Origin: Sialis fuliginosa
Lineage: Eukaryota; Arthropoda; Insecta; Megaloptera; Sialidae
Length of the DNA: 64,000 nt
NCBI GenBank assembly: GCA_961205875.1
Contig: OY540810.1
Span: forward strand, 30,380,001-30,444,000
Reading direction: 5' to 3'
Both the position numbers and the translations under genes were made by a program. The notes below the pieces were generated by a model that worked only from the letters and a program-made list of their open reading frames with translations, was not told the origin of the DNA and did no database searches. This document shows positions 36,700 to 48,398 of this stretch, in pieces (the stretch's first letter is position 1; each line of letters begins with the position of its first letter).

Positions 36700-37260
36700 A
36701 ATACAACTCTGCACGACGTTCACATTCATAAACGCCAACAGTATCGACAGAAACATTTAACACAGAAAAACAATCACAAAACGAACAATACAAGAAACAA
36801 AACTCTGCGTTACAGAAACAAGCCGGCATATAAACATCCTGATGCTGCAACGTCAACTCACTGATCGAATGTCAAGGTTTGCGAAACACAACAAAATGTG
36901 CTGCGGGTATTTGGATTTATGCCACGGAAAATAAATCATTTTCAACTTACCAGTGGGTCACACAAACATACAAGCACGCACACACGTAGAGGAGCGTAGG
37001 CGTTCCAAACAAAACGCGACGCCGAAATATGAACGCTATGCGCCCTTTCCGCTTACCCACTATTGTAGCAGTGATTCTAAATATGGGGTATATCGTCCCC
37101 TACAAGACAAAGTATCGGAAGCGACATTTTTTGCGAAATTGAGTTATGTTGGTTACGATAACACTGGGCAACAAAATTCGAACTTTGTCGCGCCACACGG
37201 ACTTCACTTATATTTTTTACTTTGTTGGGTGACTGTTAGTGAAAATATGTAATTAAAAAA
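36700..37260. other. G+C-richer flank of the degenerate gene
   Basis: This stretch has a more balanced composition than most of the window and ends about 100 bp from the pseudogene. It may be the 3' non-coding part of the same transposon or retrocopy. The 99-codon plus frame 36953-37252 does not resemble a protein I know. No inverted repeat linking it to sequence beyond 38100 was found. Confidence 0.35.
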
Positions 37261-37365
37261 AATCTATTGGCCAAGAATTTTATTTATTGATATAATTTCA
37301 ATATTTAAAAAAATAGTGAATTCCTGATACAAAAAAGCAAAAACGTCCTATTATGAATGTCCAAT

Positions 37366-38099
37366 TTAAGATTTTCTGGCATATTTAGCTTCTGGTTAGT
37401 CCCTTTTTATCGTCCAGCAGTAATCAGCCAACATCCTTGGCTTCCATTTGCCCTTATAACGTTTTTCCATCTGTGAAATGTCCTGATGGAACCTTTCCAT
37501 TGTTTTAATCGAGATCCTAAGAGTTCTGATTGCTTTTTTGACAAATTCAAGTTGCGAACCAAGTCGTTCAAGTCTTCTTGAGTTATGAAATGTGGCTTGA
37601 CTGGAATTTCTTTAAACTCACAGTCATCGTCATCATCACCGCTCCGCGACTCGCTCGAAGTGGAAGGCTGTTGTGAATTTTGAATCTCAACGGCCGCAGG
37701 TACAACTGGTATAGGTAAATTGTCACTATGAAGTACTGGTCTTTTAGTTGACTGTAAATTAGGGTAACTGACCATGTGTTTTTTCTTGAAATGAATACCT
37801 TTTATATCTATAAGACAGAAATAACAATCCGAAACGTGATCTCTTGGTTCGGTCCAAATCATGGGTACCGCAAACGGCATATGGCGGCGGCCTTTCTTCC
37901 AATCAGTTAAATTCTTTACACAAGTTATGCAACAAATATGAGGGGCCCAAGATTTGTCTTGATGAGCCACAGAGAAACCAAAATACTGGCGATAACTCTC
38001 TAACACAAGTGTAGTAAAATTTCGTCTTTGTTTTTTGAAAGTTAAATCACCACAAATATAACAAAATGAATCCGGATCGTTATTACACTTTCTCGACAT
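37366..38099 (-). pseudogene. Deletion-fused relic of a repeated insect gene family
   Basis: The open frame is 230 codons (38099 to 37407) and starts MSRKCNNDPDSFCYICGD. From memory of insect genomes, this opening belongs to a multicopy family of long uncharacterised proteins, probably transposon-borne; I cannot name its function. Visible: Cys13-x2-Cys16 and Cys57-x2-Cys60, a spacing like ZAD-type zinc-binding domains; CYFC at 92-95; an acidic run DDDDD at 155-159; and the family block LNDLVRNLNLSKKQSELLGS at 177-196. After SRLKQW (about 201) the frame is wrong. In a neighbouring frame from 37500, ERFHQDIS and KWKPRMLADYCWTIKRD appear, which I recall as the family's extreme C-terminus, then a stop at 37396-37398 and PEAKYARKS. 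Thus the middle, several hundred residues, is deleted and the parts are out of frame. The first 200 codons remain open, so the loss may be recent. Confidence 0.75.
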
Positions 38100-39290
38100 A
38101 TTTACACAATCTCAACAATTACTTATAAAGCACTAAATTTGAATTAATACAAAAATAATTAATTTTATGTCTATTTATTCGCGTCCGTTTACTTGCGTTT
38201 ATTGCCCTAGTACAGATTATGCTTATCAACACATCACAAAAAATTTGAGGCCAATCGAAACAAAACTACTGCAATTTATTAATGAGGGTAGGTGACTAAA
38301 ACAGTATTAGCTATGAGAGTTCGTGTGGCATGACTAGTGTTGACCAGTGTAATCTGCTTGATACTACCCATCGATTCTGAAAGTTCTTTTTCCCGCTAAA
38401 AAAACTGTTTAAACTTTGACTATCGTATAATCATATCCACCATTGTTTTTTGAAGTATCGAACTGCCAGATAAATAATCGTAACCCCCAGACAAAATATC
38501 ATTAGCACCTATATCTTCTTTATAAAATATCGTAACCGAGTATAATATTATATCGTAATGGTGATATTTTAAAATATCGTACTTGTTAATATGTGAATTT
38601 TAGTATTACTTGTTTGGTAATCTAATTTTGGACATATATATGAAACATTAAAAAGGTGTTTAAGGTACAGTGTACTGTTAAATATCTTAAACCTCCAATT
38701 AAAAGTATCTTATGCACCAGTGACCACTGAAATTGGGGGCTATAAAATATCTAATAATTGTTTTTCAATTCCTCTATAACTCGAAAAATAATAAATCCGG
38801 ATAAGAAATTTTTTAAGATTACTATACTTTATCAGTACTAAATATAAGAAGAAGAAGAAGAATTGTTGAACTGAGGTTAGACAAATATTTGAGGTAATCG
38901 AGACGTTAAATGTCCCAATGTCAACAAACCTGAAGTCTATAGACACTCAGTTACCAACTAAATCGAATTCTAGTTGCAATTTAATTAATTTTGTTATTAA
39001 TAGAATTTTTCATATTAAACATTGAACATGTTCGTAATTTTTATATATAATGGATGCCACAAAACATAAAATTATATAAAATTTTACCAGTAAAAAGAAA
39101 TTTATGAAAAATTTTTTTTTTTGTTCCATTGGCCTATGTTTTAGCTTTGGATCAAAACTTAATTCTTTCAAAATTTCAAACTCGTAGATCAAACCTGTGA
39201 ACGGCGCAAACCAGTATTTTTCCTATTGGTAAAATTAGTTTTTTACTTACGCGTTGAAAAAAAATTTTTTTTTAATTTCTCAGACCAATA
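38100..39290. other. Region upstream of the relic gene
   Basis: A possible 5' flank of the family lies in 38100-38400. There are ATCGTA-rich repeats at about 38520-38590 and a (GAA)n run near 38849-38862. No promoter can be supported. Confidence 0.35.
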
Positions 39291-39302
39291 TTTTGTAGAG
39301 AA

Positions 39303-39432
39303 TTAAGTGCTCAATTCATAAATCCAGTACTTTTTAAGATATGTTTGTTAAAACATTGGATTTTACTTTTTATGATAATGTATAAACGAACACATTTTTT
39401 AAAATACTGGATTTATGAATTAAGCACTTGGG
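39303..39432. repeat. Small inverted repeat
   Basis: TTAAGTGCTCAATTCATAAATCCAGTA at 39303-39330 (given here as positions; key block TTCATAAATCCAGTA) is complemented by TACTGGATTTATGAA at 39404-39418, followed by TTAAGCACTT. About 70 bp of AT-rich sequence separates them. It could be a decayed foldback core. Confidence 0.55.
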
Positions 39433-41040
39433 ATCTTTTTTGTAGGAAATTTAATTTTCTATAATATGCTGCTGTAAGAAATTCAAATAAAAAATAGAAA
39501 TAAAAGATACATATTCAATCAACACTATTTTAATTATTACGTGAAAATAAACTCAAACTATCCAGAAATCTAAACCATAAATCAAATATTACAAGACATT
39601 GACAAATGTATGTGTGTATATAAATAAATACAGACCTATCTATTCCAATGTGCTACTAAAATTGCAGCACATATACATTATAACATGCATCTGGTTAAAA
39701 CCAGTACAAATTTTAATTTTACCCGAAAAGTTAAAAATAACTTATTATTAAATTCTCGATCAATGATGTTCCAAGAATATTTTAAATTGTTTCACAGTTA
39801 TGTTTTGTAAGGATGCGTGTATAAGTTTTATTTTTACTTTCTTTTTTTCGGCTGAAGGAGGGGTTACCGGATCTAAATATGTTGTAAATATTTCATAACA
39901 TTATTCAATTAATCTAATAAAAAGTTTGTGTGTTTGTTTATTTATTTATTAATGTCCTCTTGAATGAAACTTTCACCAAAGTATTCCTTATAATCTGTCG
40001 AGTAACATCACGCTATCATCTTTGGTAGATAAGCAGTAAAGAAAATGTGACGCAAATTGGAGAAAATTAATTAACAAAACATGTACTCAATTATTTGGTA
40101 ACCACCTTCCATCCAATCTTTAAAATAAAAAAAAACACAAAAAATTGCAACAATATATGTTAAAAAAATTGAATATTTTTTATTCTCATAAATATACTTA
40201 TTTCTATTTAAATATTTTTGCCAAATAAAATTAAATTTTAAATTAATTTTGCTCTCATTAACAAATTTTTATCTAAAGCAAAAAATTATTTTTTTACAGA
40301 TACTGACGTTTTTAAATATGTTAAGAATGAAGAAATAATCCAGGATAAGCCAAAGTTTAAATGTATCAACAGAAAATGATGTAATGCAATATTCATAATG
40401 TTAGTAATAAGTAAATATAAAATAATAAACATCATGAACGATCTGAATCCGTTACTTAAGTTACGTGATGATTGAGTAAAAGTGACCCAGTTTAGAAGGA
40501 TAATTAACAGATGTTTATACTATATACATATTTAATAAATCTATGAACACATTATATACAAGATCATATAAATTTAGAATCAAGTTGTAAAATCTCTATT
40601 CTATTTATAGATAATTTTCCGATAGAATGTATAGGTAAACTTGGATATATTTGACTTTATAATTTTGATTTACATTTTTCAAAATCTAAAATTCAGTAAA
40701 AACTTGATCTTATTTTAATTGCCACTATGTAATACTTGAGTTTCTATTTATACAGAAAACTGGTAAATATTACTTGATTATAGCAAAATAATTAAATTTT
40801 TAGTGCTTTAAATCGAGCCGATTAGCATCGCTAGCAACTATGTAAGTTTACATTTAATGCATTTGCATACTTAAATTAATACTGTTTTAATTATTTAGTT
40901 TTTTTTAAGTTTTATCATATAACTAACGTTTACTTGTAAAGAATAGGAGTAAAGCTTTTTAATAATAATTGCGTTTGTTAACACAGAATAGTGTTCACTC
41001 TACAAAACACTTAAAATAAAATAAATTGTAAGAGTTGATC
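39433..41040. other. AT-rich intergenic region
   Basis: Nothing functional was recognised in this 1.6 kb. Confidence 0.5.
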
Positions 41041-41215
41041 CAAAGACTATCGAGCCGGTCTCGAGCTGGTCTCGGTCCGGTCTCGCTCCAGTCAAATATT
41101 CAGTATAGTAATACCGTATCGGAGCGTGATTAGATCGAGACAGGAGCGATACCTATAGTTTGAATGATTTCATTATTTATTGATATTTGATCGGACCGAA
41201 CCCGGTTCGATAGTT
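41041..41215. mobile_element. Small MITE with ACTATCGAGCCGG ends
   Basis: The left end, AAGACTATCGAGCCGGTCTC, and the right end, GGACCGAACCCGGTTCGATAG, are imperfect inverted repeats over about 25 bp. The left arm contains GGTCTCG or close variants several times within 41056-41090. At about 175 bp it is too short to code. Confidence 0.55.
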
Positions 41216-41766
41216 TAAATCGACCCTAATTTGCATTTTTTTAAGTAATGTACATTTTTTTGCAGGTACTGATATTTTCATTATTTTTTTCAGAAATTAA
41301 ATAGAAAAATGTTATTTAAAATTTCTGTAAAAACAAAAATAAACTACATACATCATGAATATGTAATATAAACATAACATAAAAACATACTGTGATATTA
41401 AGTAAATTTACATTATTTATGTAAAAATGCCTTTATTTCTATGCAGAAAAGGACGCGAGTATCATAATGCAAGCTCATAAATTATTTATTTCCAAGTTTT
41501 AAACGTTTATTATAGCAGACCTATGTTAAAATTACAAACACTTCAATTTCAATTAACAATTAGTGTGCATACAAAACGTTCTATTATATATATTTTATTC
41601 ATTTGTTTCTTTGATTATATGTACTTAAAAACTATTATAGTAGGTACATTCATTTCAATTAATAAAACTTAATGAATGAGCAATTATTGAAAGTGTATAT
41701 GTGAATAGATACCCATAAAATATCCAAACTGTTAATTAAAAAAATCAAATCTATATTTTTAGTGTA
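41216..41766. other. Intergenic sequence
   Basis: Nothing functional was recognised. Confidence 0.45.
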
Positions 41767-41772
41767 GTATTA

Positions 41773-41812
41773 GCTGACAAGCACTTTCAACGGGGTATTA
41801 ATTGTGATATAC
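41773..41812 (+). mobile_element. Fragment related to the MITE at 60758
   Basis: AGCACTTTCAACGGGGTATTAATTGTGATA (41780-41808) matches the interior of 60758-61051, where AATCACTTTCAAATGGGTAT is followed by TAATTCTGTGATA. The match stops at 41809, where another element end begins. Confidence 0.5.
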
Positions 41813-42600
41813 ACTCATCCAAACAATTAATGGAACAAGAATTTAAACATTTTTTTGGGGTGTTTTTTGAAGTGCTGTATCTTTGTGAAAAATGGTCGTA
41901 TCGAAATAAAACAAAAAGCATTTTAAAGCGTCAAGTTTCTAGTTTTGAGATTTTTTAGCATAATTTTTTTTGAGTTACGGTTATCGCGCAATCAAAAAAA
42001 AATAGTGGGACACAAAAATTTTCCAATTTTTTAAATTTTTTTTAAGGGTCTGCGGGCTCGGGAAATTTTTTTTCAGTTAAACCAATGCATTGGTCAGTTA
42101 ACTTGTTTATTCAGCTTTAATTTGTTTTTTTTTGGTCTCTCTCAATTTTTTTTCGCCAAGATATCTGCCTTTAAATGAAAAATGATTCTTTTGTCTTCGA
42201 TCATCAATATATCAGCAACTAATGACTAAACAGTAAATTTAAGGGCAGTTTTAAAAACTTGAATAAATTTCCTACAAGACCCTTTCATGACTTTATTAGA
42301 AAAAAAATTGTTTTACCCTCACCATTAGTGTGAAAAAGTACAAAAAAATGACCTTTTATGTTCTTTTAGTAAATCTATCGCTACTTTACAAATATTGATG
42401 GGAAGATTAATGTTGCCAGGTGATTTTACAGCTTAATGTATCCCCAACAGTCTTGTAAATTTTGAAATTGATCCATCGAAGCGTTTTTCCGGACCGGATT
42501 TAGCATAATTATAATAAATGGTGGACCAATAATAGACCTGATTATAAAAAAAATATTTTTGTCGCTTTTTGAGGGGAAAATGAGATACCAAAATCAAATG
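41809..42600 (+). mobile_element. Probable 5' part of a TA-type element
   Basis: TACACTCATCCAAACAATTA begins exactly where the preceding fragment breaks off, which suggests an insertion point. The following sequence has the AT-rich, poly-T style of Tc1/mariner-derived non-coding elements. No complementary right end was found, so the right boundary is arbitrary. Confidence 0.3.
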
Positions 42601-43800
42601 GCAATTCAAGGAATTTAAATATGTAAACGTTGTGTTATTATTAAAATAAAATTATTTAATAATAATACATTTGGAGCCATCTGTTTTTGTTTTCTAACAG
42701 ACGAACTATTTAAAGTAATCGAATAATTGAAAAACTATACGGTACGGGACACTAGTGCCCCTAGCTCGATTCGCACATGATAAATTTCTTTTAAACATTG
42801 AAAAATGGAAATAACTAATCAAGCGTCAAATCTAAAAACAAGTAATTTAAATCTCTCTCATTTAGTTTAATAATTTGTAAAATTTAAATTGATTATTTTT
42901 ATTTTATTTTATTCAACATCTGTAAAAGGTATAATAAAATAAATAAATAAACTATGGTTAATAGTGACTTAAAAATTTTGAAAATATTTTGGAGGCACAT
43001 ACTGTGCAACGATTAATATTAAAGTCGACAATATAAATTGAGAAACACTAAAATAATGAATGTAAATATATGATTTGCATTCTTTTAAATTTACTCCAAA
43101 GGTAGGTACCTCGTACTCAGTACAAAGTAGGTAGTAATCACCCGTGTATGCCTTGACCCGTATTTTTTTTTAACATAAACAATTTATCTTCTTTTCTTTT
43201 TATTTGTCGGCACTTTTTAAATGAGATAGTAAAAACACTGCAGTATATATTTTTTTATTTGCTTGAAAATGAATTCGTAATTATTTAATTTCAGAGTTAA
43301 AAAATGCTCTTTGTGTAATGCGGCGTAATAAAAGGTCATTTACACGGTCATAAAAAATATAAACACGTTTAATGATAGCACATTAATTATGCTATATTTT
43401 TAAATATGTCTCCACAAAAAAAGATGAATCTTTCATAAACAAAAGCAGCTAGTAATATTAATATTTCAATATTTGATAGATTATATGTAGGTATATATTT
43501 TTTTAATTGAAAAGAGATTTATCATTTTCATTTTGTATTAGGTACTGTCTTTTATTTTATAGAGTGATGTGACTAACATTAATTCTGAGTGATGAATGCA
43601 ATATTAATTATAATATTATTGAATATAATAACATTATATATAATATCAAGGATGAAAGGAAATATTTTTCTTACCGTTATATTAGCATAAAAATTATCAT
43701 ATATATGTATACTTATAACTACGGATATTAATACTAAAAATTGTATTTATTTGAAATAAAATATTGGTTTTTATTAATTGACTACTATTTGTACATTAAA
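42601..43800. other. AT-rich intergenic sequence
   Basis: Nothing functional was recognised. Confidence 0.45.
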
Positions 43801-44582
43801 CGGCCAAGTGCGTATTGGGCACGCACATGATAGGTTTCCGTAGTCATTACGATTTATAAACAAGAGTATTTATTTTTTTTATAAACTATTCTAGCTACAG
43901 TGTTTGTTATAATTTTCATTGAAAGTACTAACTTAAAGCTACATTCTGAATTTTTTTTAGATTTTTTGCATCGATAGTTTAGAAAATAGAAGGGAGGAGG
44001 GGACGCTCTGATAACGACATTTAAATGCAAATATATCGTGATTGAAAGGTTCAAATCAAAAGATTATATAATATTTTTTGCTGCATTTAAGGAGACCTAT
44101 CTAAAAATACCCACTCAATGGGGTAAGTGAAAAAAGATTTGAGTACAATTTTCAGTCTATGGGAGGGGTCCAAAATAATTTTGACAGTCTTCGTTATAAT
44201 TTTTAATGGATGTACTAATTAAAAGCTACATTCTCGAATTTTTTCAGATTTTTTGATTAGATAGTTTAGAAATTAGGAAGGGGGGACGCTCTGATCACGA
44301 ATTAGAAAGCAAATATATCGTGACTGAAGAGTTAAAATCAAAATGCCATATAATATTTTTTATTGCATTTTAGGAGACCTATCTAAAGACACCCTACTTA
44401 ATGGATTAAGTGGAAAAAAAAATTATAATATACTTTTCAGTTTACGGAAAGGGGGTCCAAAAAAAAAATTTTTTTTAATCTTATTATTTCTGTTTTTGGG
44501 TTTTCAGTCTTCGTCCGTATACCAAATTTCATCTTAATCGGTCTAAAATTTTTGAGGACAGACGGACGGACAGAAAAAAACC
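43801..44582 (+). repeat. GGTTCCGTAG/GGACGGACGG repeat, copy 3, with internal duplication
   Basis: It starts GGCCAAGTGCGTATTGGGC and ends in a GACGGACGGACAG tract at 44560-44572. A block of about 287 bp is present twice in tandem: AGATTTTTTGCATCGATAGT at 43959 and AGATTTTTTGATTAGATAGT at 44246, each followed by GGGACGCTCTGAT and AATATATCGTGA. Other copies have the block once. Frames at 43854-44054 and 44343-44537 are not genes. Confidence 0.75.
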
Positions 44583-44689
44583 TATAGGTAGTATGTTTTC
44601 GTGGACTACACTTTAGCCTGTGTTACATTTGTCAGTTTTTTTACCAATTTTAAGAGTAATATACAGAAATCCCTCCATACAGCGCGTAA

Positions 44690-44737
44690 AAAACACCGCG
44701 TAAATGGAGATCGCATTAATGGAGTGTTTACTGTATT
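44690..44737 (-). mobile_element. pogo/Tigger-like solitary end
   Basis: AATGGAGTGTTTACTGTA at 44718-44735, with a GTAAATGGAGATCGCATT stretch before it, resembles the right terminus of pogo/Tigger elements (inverted form TACAGTA...). No partner end was found. Confidence 0.35.
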
Positions 44738-46235
44738 TATCTATGATACGTTCAGGTTATTTATAAGCTTTTAAGTGTGATATTTTGGTTGCATTCGTGT
44801 TACCAAGGTTATTCCTGCAAGGGAAGACGTAATTATATTTAAAAAAAAATTGATTAGGAAAAAATTTAAAACCAGATATCAAACAAATTTTACAAAATCG
44901 TACGGCCCTAAAAAAAGAAAGATGCGGCCCACCCAAAAGCCTATAAACATAATACATTTCCAGATTGAGAAATATTCATAATACATTATTAAATTTTCTA
45001 CTAATTAAAATTCCCAAAGCTATAAACGATAAAATTTTATATGGTTATCAACAATATAATAATAATATAAATTGACGACAGTTGGAGCTGGTTAACATTT
45101 GTGTTTCACGGCTATTTGATTTGTAATTTATAAATAGTTAGTCACACTGTTTTACACACGACCACAAAATGATAACGATCAATAAACCATTAAAAAATAA
45201 ACTGTACTATTAATGAATGGTAGCAGAATTATGTGACACAAAACAAGTTGCTTTGCATTCGTATAATATAACAATAAATCATTTATGACGGGCGGTTTCA
45301 ATTATGCTTAGGTATTGAACTACATATTTGTTTGTATTAAATTCATTTTTTGTCTTAGGCCTTGGTTTATTCTTCGTTTAAAGGATTCAATGATAGTATA
45401 ACGATTTTTGTATTGTTACTTTCTTGCTTCGTTTGAGCGTCAATAAGACTTTTCAATCGTGATTTAATTATTTAAACAGGTCGGAAGCCAATACGTCTAA
45501 CAAGGGAACCTTTGCAAATGGTACATTCATATCAAGTTTAAATTTTGTATATAGTTAGAGGGGGTCAGGGTAAGTAAGAAAAAAATTATTTTAGCTGCGG
45601 CAAAATGGTTAAAGGGGGTGAAATACCCCTATTAAAATATGCAAAATAATTATATATATCAAATAGCTCTGATAATAATGAAGATTTAAAAAAAATTATA
45701 ATCCATTATGTTCATGATTTTTTATAGTCTTTCGAAAGGCAACAACTACATATATACAAAATTTATACTTGATACGAATATGCCACTTGAAAGTAAGTTT
45801 ATTATTGTTTGTCTTATTGTTTAATTTAAGTATTTTAACGGAGCAGATGATGAAGCGACTACTTTTCTCGATATTATTATTTATAATAAATAACTGATTG
45901 ATAAGTAGCGAAACAAAAAACAAAAAATTGTGCCTTGCATTTTAACGTATGCAGTTTGTTTTCGTTAAAATTATTGATGTTTATTTCTTAAAAATATAAC
46001 ATTATACAATTATTGATGTTTTTCATAAAACCTTAAAAATATACATTTTTTATGAACTCCTATACAACCTTATCACTTTTTAAATATATACCCTGTTGAT
46101 AACATTATTTCGATAACAACTGCATTTGAGGGACTCGGTTGCTAAAGCGATTAGGTTTACTTTTTTCGACCTAATAATTTTAAAAACATCAAAACTTAAA
46201 TGAACAAATGATCCATTTATAAGCAAATAAAATTC
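44738..46235. other. Intergenic sequence
   Basis: A hAT-like GCGGCCC fragment may lie near 44902-44935. There is a G-rich block, GAGGGGGTCAGGGTAAG, near 45558. No coding region was recognised; the 75-codon minus frame 45696-45923 is AT-driven. Confidence 0.4.
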
Positions 46236-46429
46236 TTACCTAAAATACACCAGAAATCTTGTATTATTTTCTTTCACATTTCCATAACATTTACCAAAAT
46301 AATCAAAACAAAATAAATAAGTCCAATAAAGAAGACACTCACAAAAAATAAAGAACAAAAACAAACAGAGATCCCAGTAACCTGCGATATAAAATAATAA
46401 TAATAACAATAAATACGACAGCACAAGAA

Positions 46430-46760
46430 TCAAGTGGTCAGTACACCGACAACCGCTGTAACGTTGCGGTGAATGGCAACAAGAGACAACACCTCCTCTG
46501 GCGAACTGACTCGCGTTAACAGAGACAGAGCATGTGGACTGCATGCTCCTCCCATTCCTGTGTCATTCTCCCCTCCCGGTCTGGCTGCCGTTCATAGCCC
46601 GCTGCGACCTAACGATTACTGAGATATGATTATGCGCATGCGCGAGAAAAGCGGCGGAAAACCCGATGTGCAAAGAGAACAAGGACTATATATACGTGGG
46701 GAAGGAAACGAGATGGAAGATACGTTGGTGATCTTGATAGGTTTAAAGATTTTCAAGTTC
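46430..46760. promoter_or_regulatory. G+C-rich, TATA-containing candidate promoter
   Basis: This is one of the few balanced-composition, apparently single-copy stretches here. It contains TATGCGCATGCGCGAG (46631-46646), which holds the NRF-1/Ewg-type palindrome GCGCATGCGC, and CTATATATACGTGG (46687-46700), a TATA-like box usable on either strand. On the minus strand a good splice-donor sequence, TTTTAG/GTAAGAATT, lies at about 46231-46245, 0.4 kb downstream. A 102-codon minus frame (46236-46544) lies between; it ends within the donor and has a hydrophobic middle, but I do not recognise it. A transposon LTR is an alternative. Confidence 0.35.
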
Positions 46761-46934
46761 ACCTATAGTTGATTCTTGACTTCTGGGTGTAAGTCATGAT
46801 CTTCTAATTATAATGACACACTCTGCTTATGTTACGAAACGTTGGAGAAATTGACGACCAAGATAATACATAAAATACCGCAAAACCGATTCAACTTTAT
46901 GTAATAGACTTCCGCGAGAATCTTTTGTATAAAT

Positions 46935-47163
46935 CAGGGCCGTAACTACCACCGGGGCAGCACGCTGGGGCCCCCCAGTATAGGGGGCCCGCAGCAGCGT
47001 AAAAATTGTGGTCGGCAAGATTGAGGAACAAAAAAAAGGTAATTAAAATTAGTAACAAACGTAAAATCGTAGCAATAAAAAAAAGATCTTCAATTTTTAT
47101 ATTTTATAAGGGCCCCTCGGTAATTTGCTACCCCGGACCCCAGAGCCTCTAGTTACGGCCTTG
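46935..47163. mobile_element. hAT-type MITE with 8-bp target duplication
   Basis: CAGGGCCGTAACTACC at the left and TAGTTACGGCCTTG at the right form the inverted ends. GTATAAAT (46927-46934) and GTATAAGT (47164-47171) are an 8-bp target duplication with one mismatch, the hAT hallmark. At 229 bp it is non-coding. The G+C-rich subterminal regions (GGGGCCCCCC, GGGCCCCTCGG) contrast with the AT-rich middle. Confidence 0.88.
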
Positions 47164-47171
47164 GTATAAGT

Positions 47172-48398
47172 CCTGAAGATGTTTCAGTTAAACGACATAT
47201 AACGTTTATAAAACTTGATAAAAGGCAGATATTACAGTTAAAAAAAACAAGAGATTCCTGAAACCCTATAAGCAAGTTACGATAATTTCTAGTAAGAATT
47301 TAATCTTTAAATAATTTCAATGTTTCAATTTTTACAATATTTCTCCTTACATAAATAATTTTATTCAAAAAATAATACTTAAAAGTAATAAAGAATGTGT
47401 ACATCTGTACCTACATGTATTATACGTAAACTATTAAAAATTCCAAAAAGTCTAATATAACATGTAGGTATCACAAAATTTACATACTTTTACAAAACGG
47501 TATAAGTATGAAACATCTAAAGAATTCTGTAAACATAATACACACACACACACACAATCGCTATAAAAAAAACACCCAACCTACCGCAACAACCGGGTTA
47601 AGAATAAATCCAAAAGTAACCAGCCAACACCACATGTTTGCGTCAAGAGATATATACTTCAGCCAGAAAATAATATATATAAGTATATGTGCTGACCATG
47701 TACTGAAATCAGCAATTTCTAACATAATCCAGAGCTGAATTAAGAAGCATCGGTTTCTATTTAGCTTCAATCTTTTCGAAATTAAATCGAGAGAACAATA
47801 AGTAATAAGAAAGTGCGATAATTAAATTTACTCATCAACATTTAATATTATTTCATAAAAATTCAGTAAGATACAAAAATAATCCACAAGATATTTTTAG
47901 TTGCTGATAAAAGGTAAAGTAATTTAATTTTCAATATAGGTACTTAATTGATATTTCTTATTCTTCTTACAGTCTATGAATGGTTCTATAAATGGCATTT
48001 TCAACTATTTTTGATAAAACTGAAATATTGTATTAATTCGAGCCTTATATAAAACAACAGTTGTTTTTCAATATTTTTTGACATGAATAACGTCTAGTGT
48101 TTCACGCCAGTCAGATACTGGGGGATATTTCAGAAACTTGATGTAACGTTTTTATCTAAAGCCATTAAATAACTAAATAAACTAAAAGTCCAACTGGGAT
48201 GATTTTGATATCATTCTAACCGGCGTATTGGTCTGTAGCCATTAAACACTGAGCCACCTCCGCGAGAGGTACAGAGCATGCCAAAATGCGAAAGTCAGTG
48301 GCTTGGTCAACGACGCGACGGCGCAAACATCACTGCCGCAAATGACGCGACCTTGGATTTGGAACGTGTTCACGTCAATCCCATTTTTATATATCTAC
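47172..48398. other. Intergenic region with a (CA)n run
   Basis: (CA)n occurs at about 47541-47556. The stretch 48219-48375 is G+C-richer and contains GGCGTATTGGTCTGT, similar to the subterminal CGCGTATTGATCTGT of the piggyBac-like MITE (35667-35681). It may be a piggyBac-like fragment. Opposing frames at 47508-47738 and 47561-47770 overlap and neither is convincing. Confidence 0.4.

Noticed and set aside
41041-41215. Repeated GGTCTCG motifs taken as a possible regulatory array
   Set aside because: They lie in the left arm of a small inverted-repeat element and are better explained as part of its ends.
47541-47556. (CA)n run considered as a regulatory element
   Set aside because: It is an ordinary short microsatellite.
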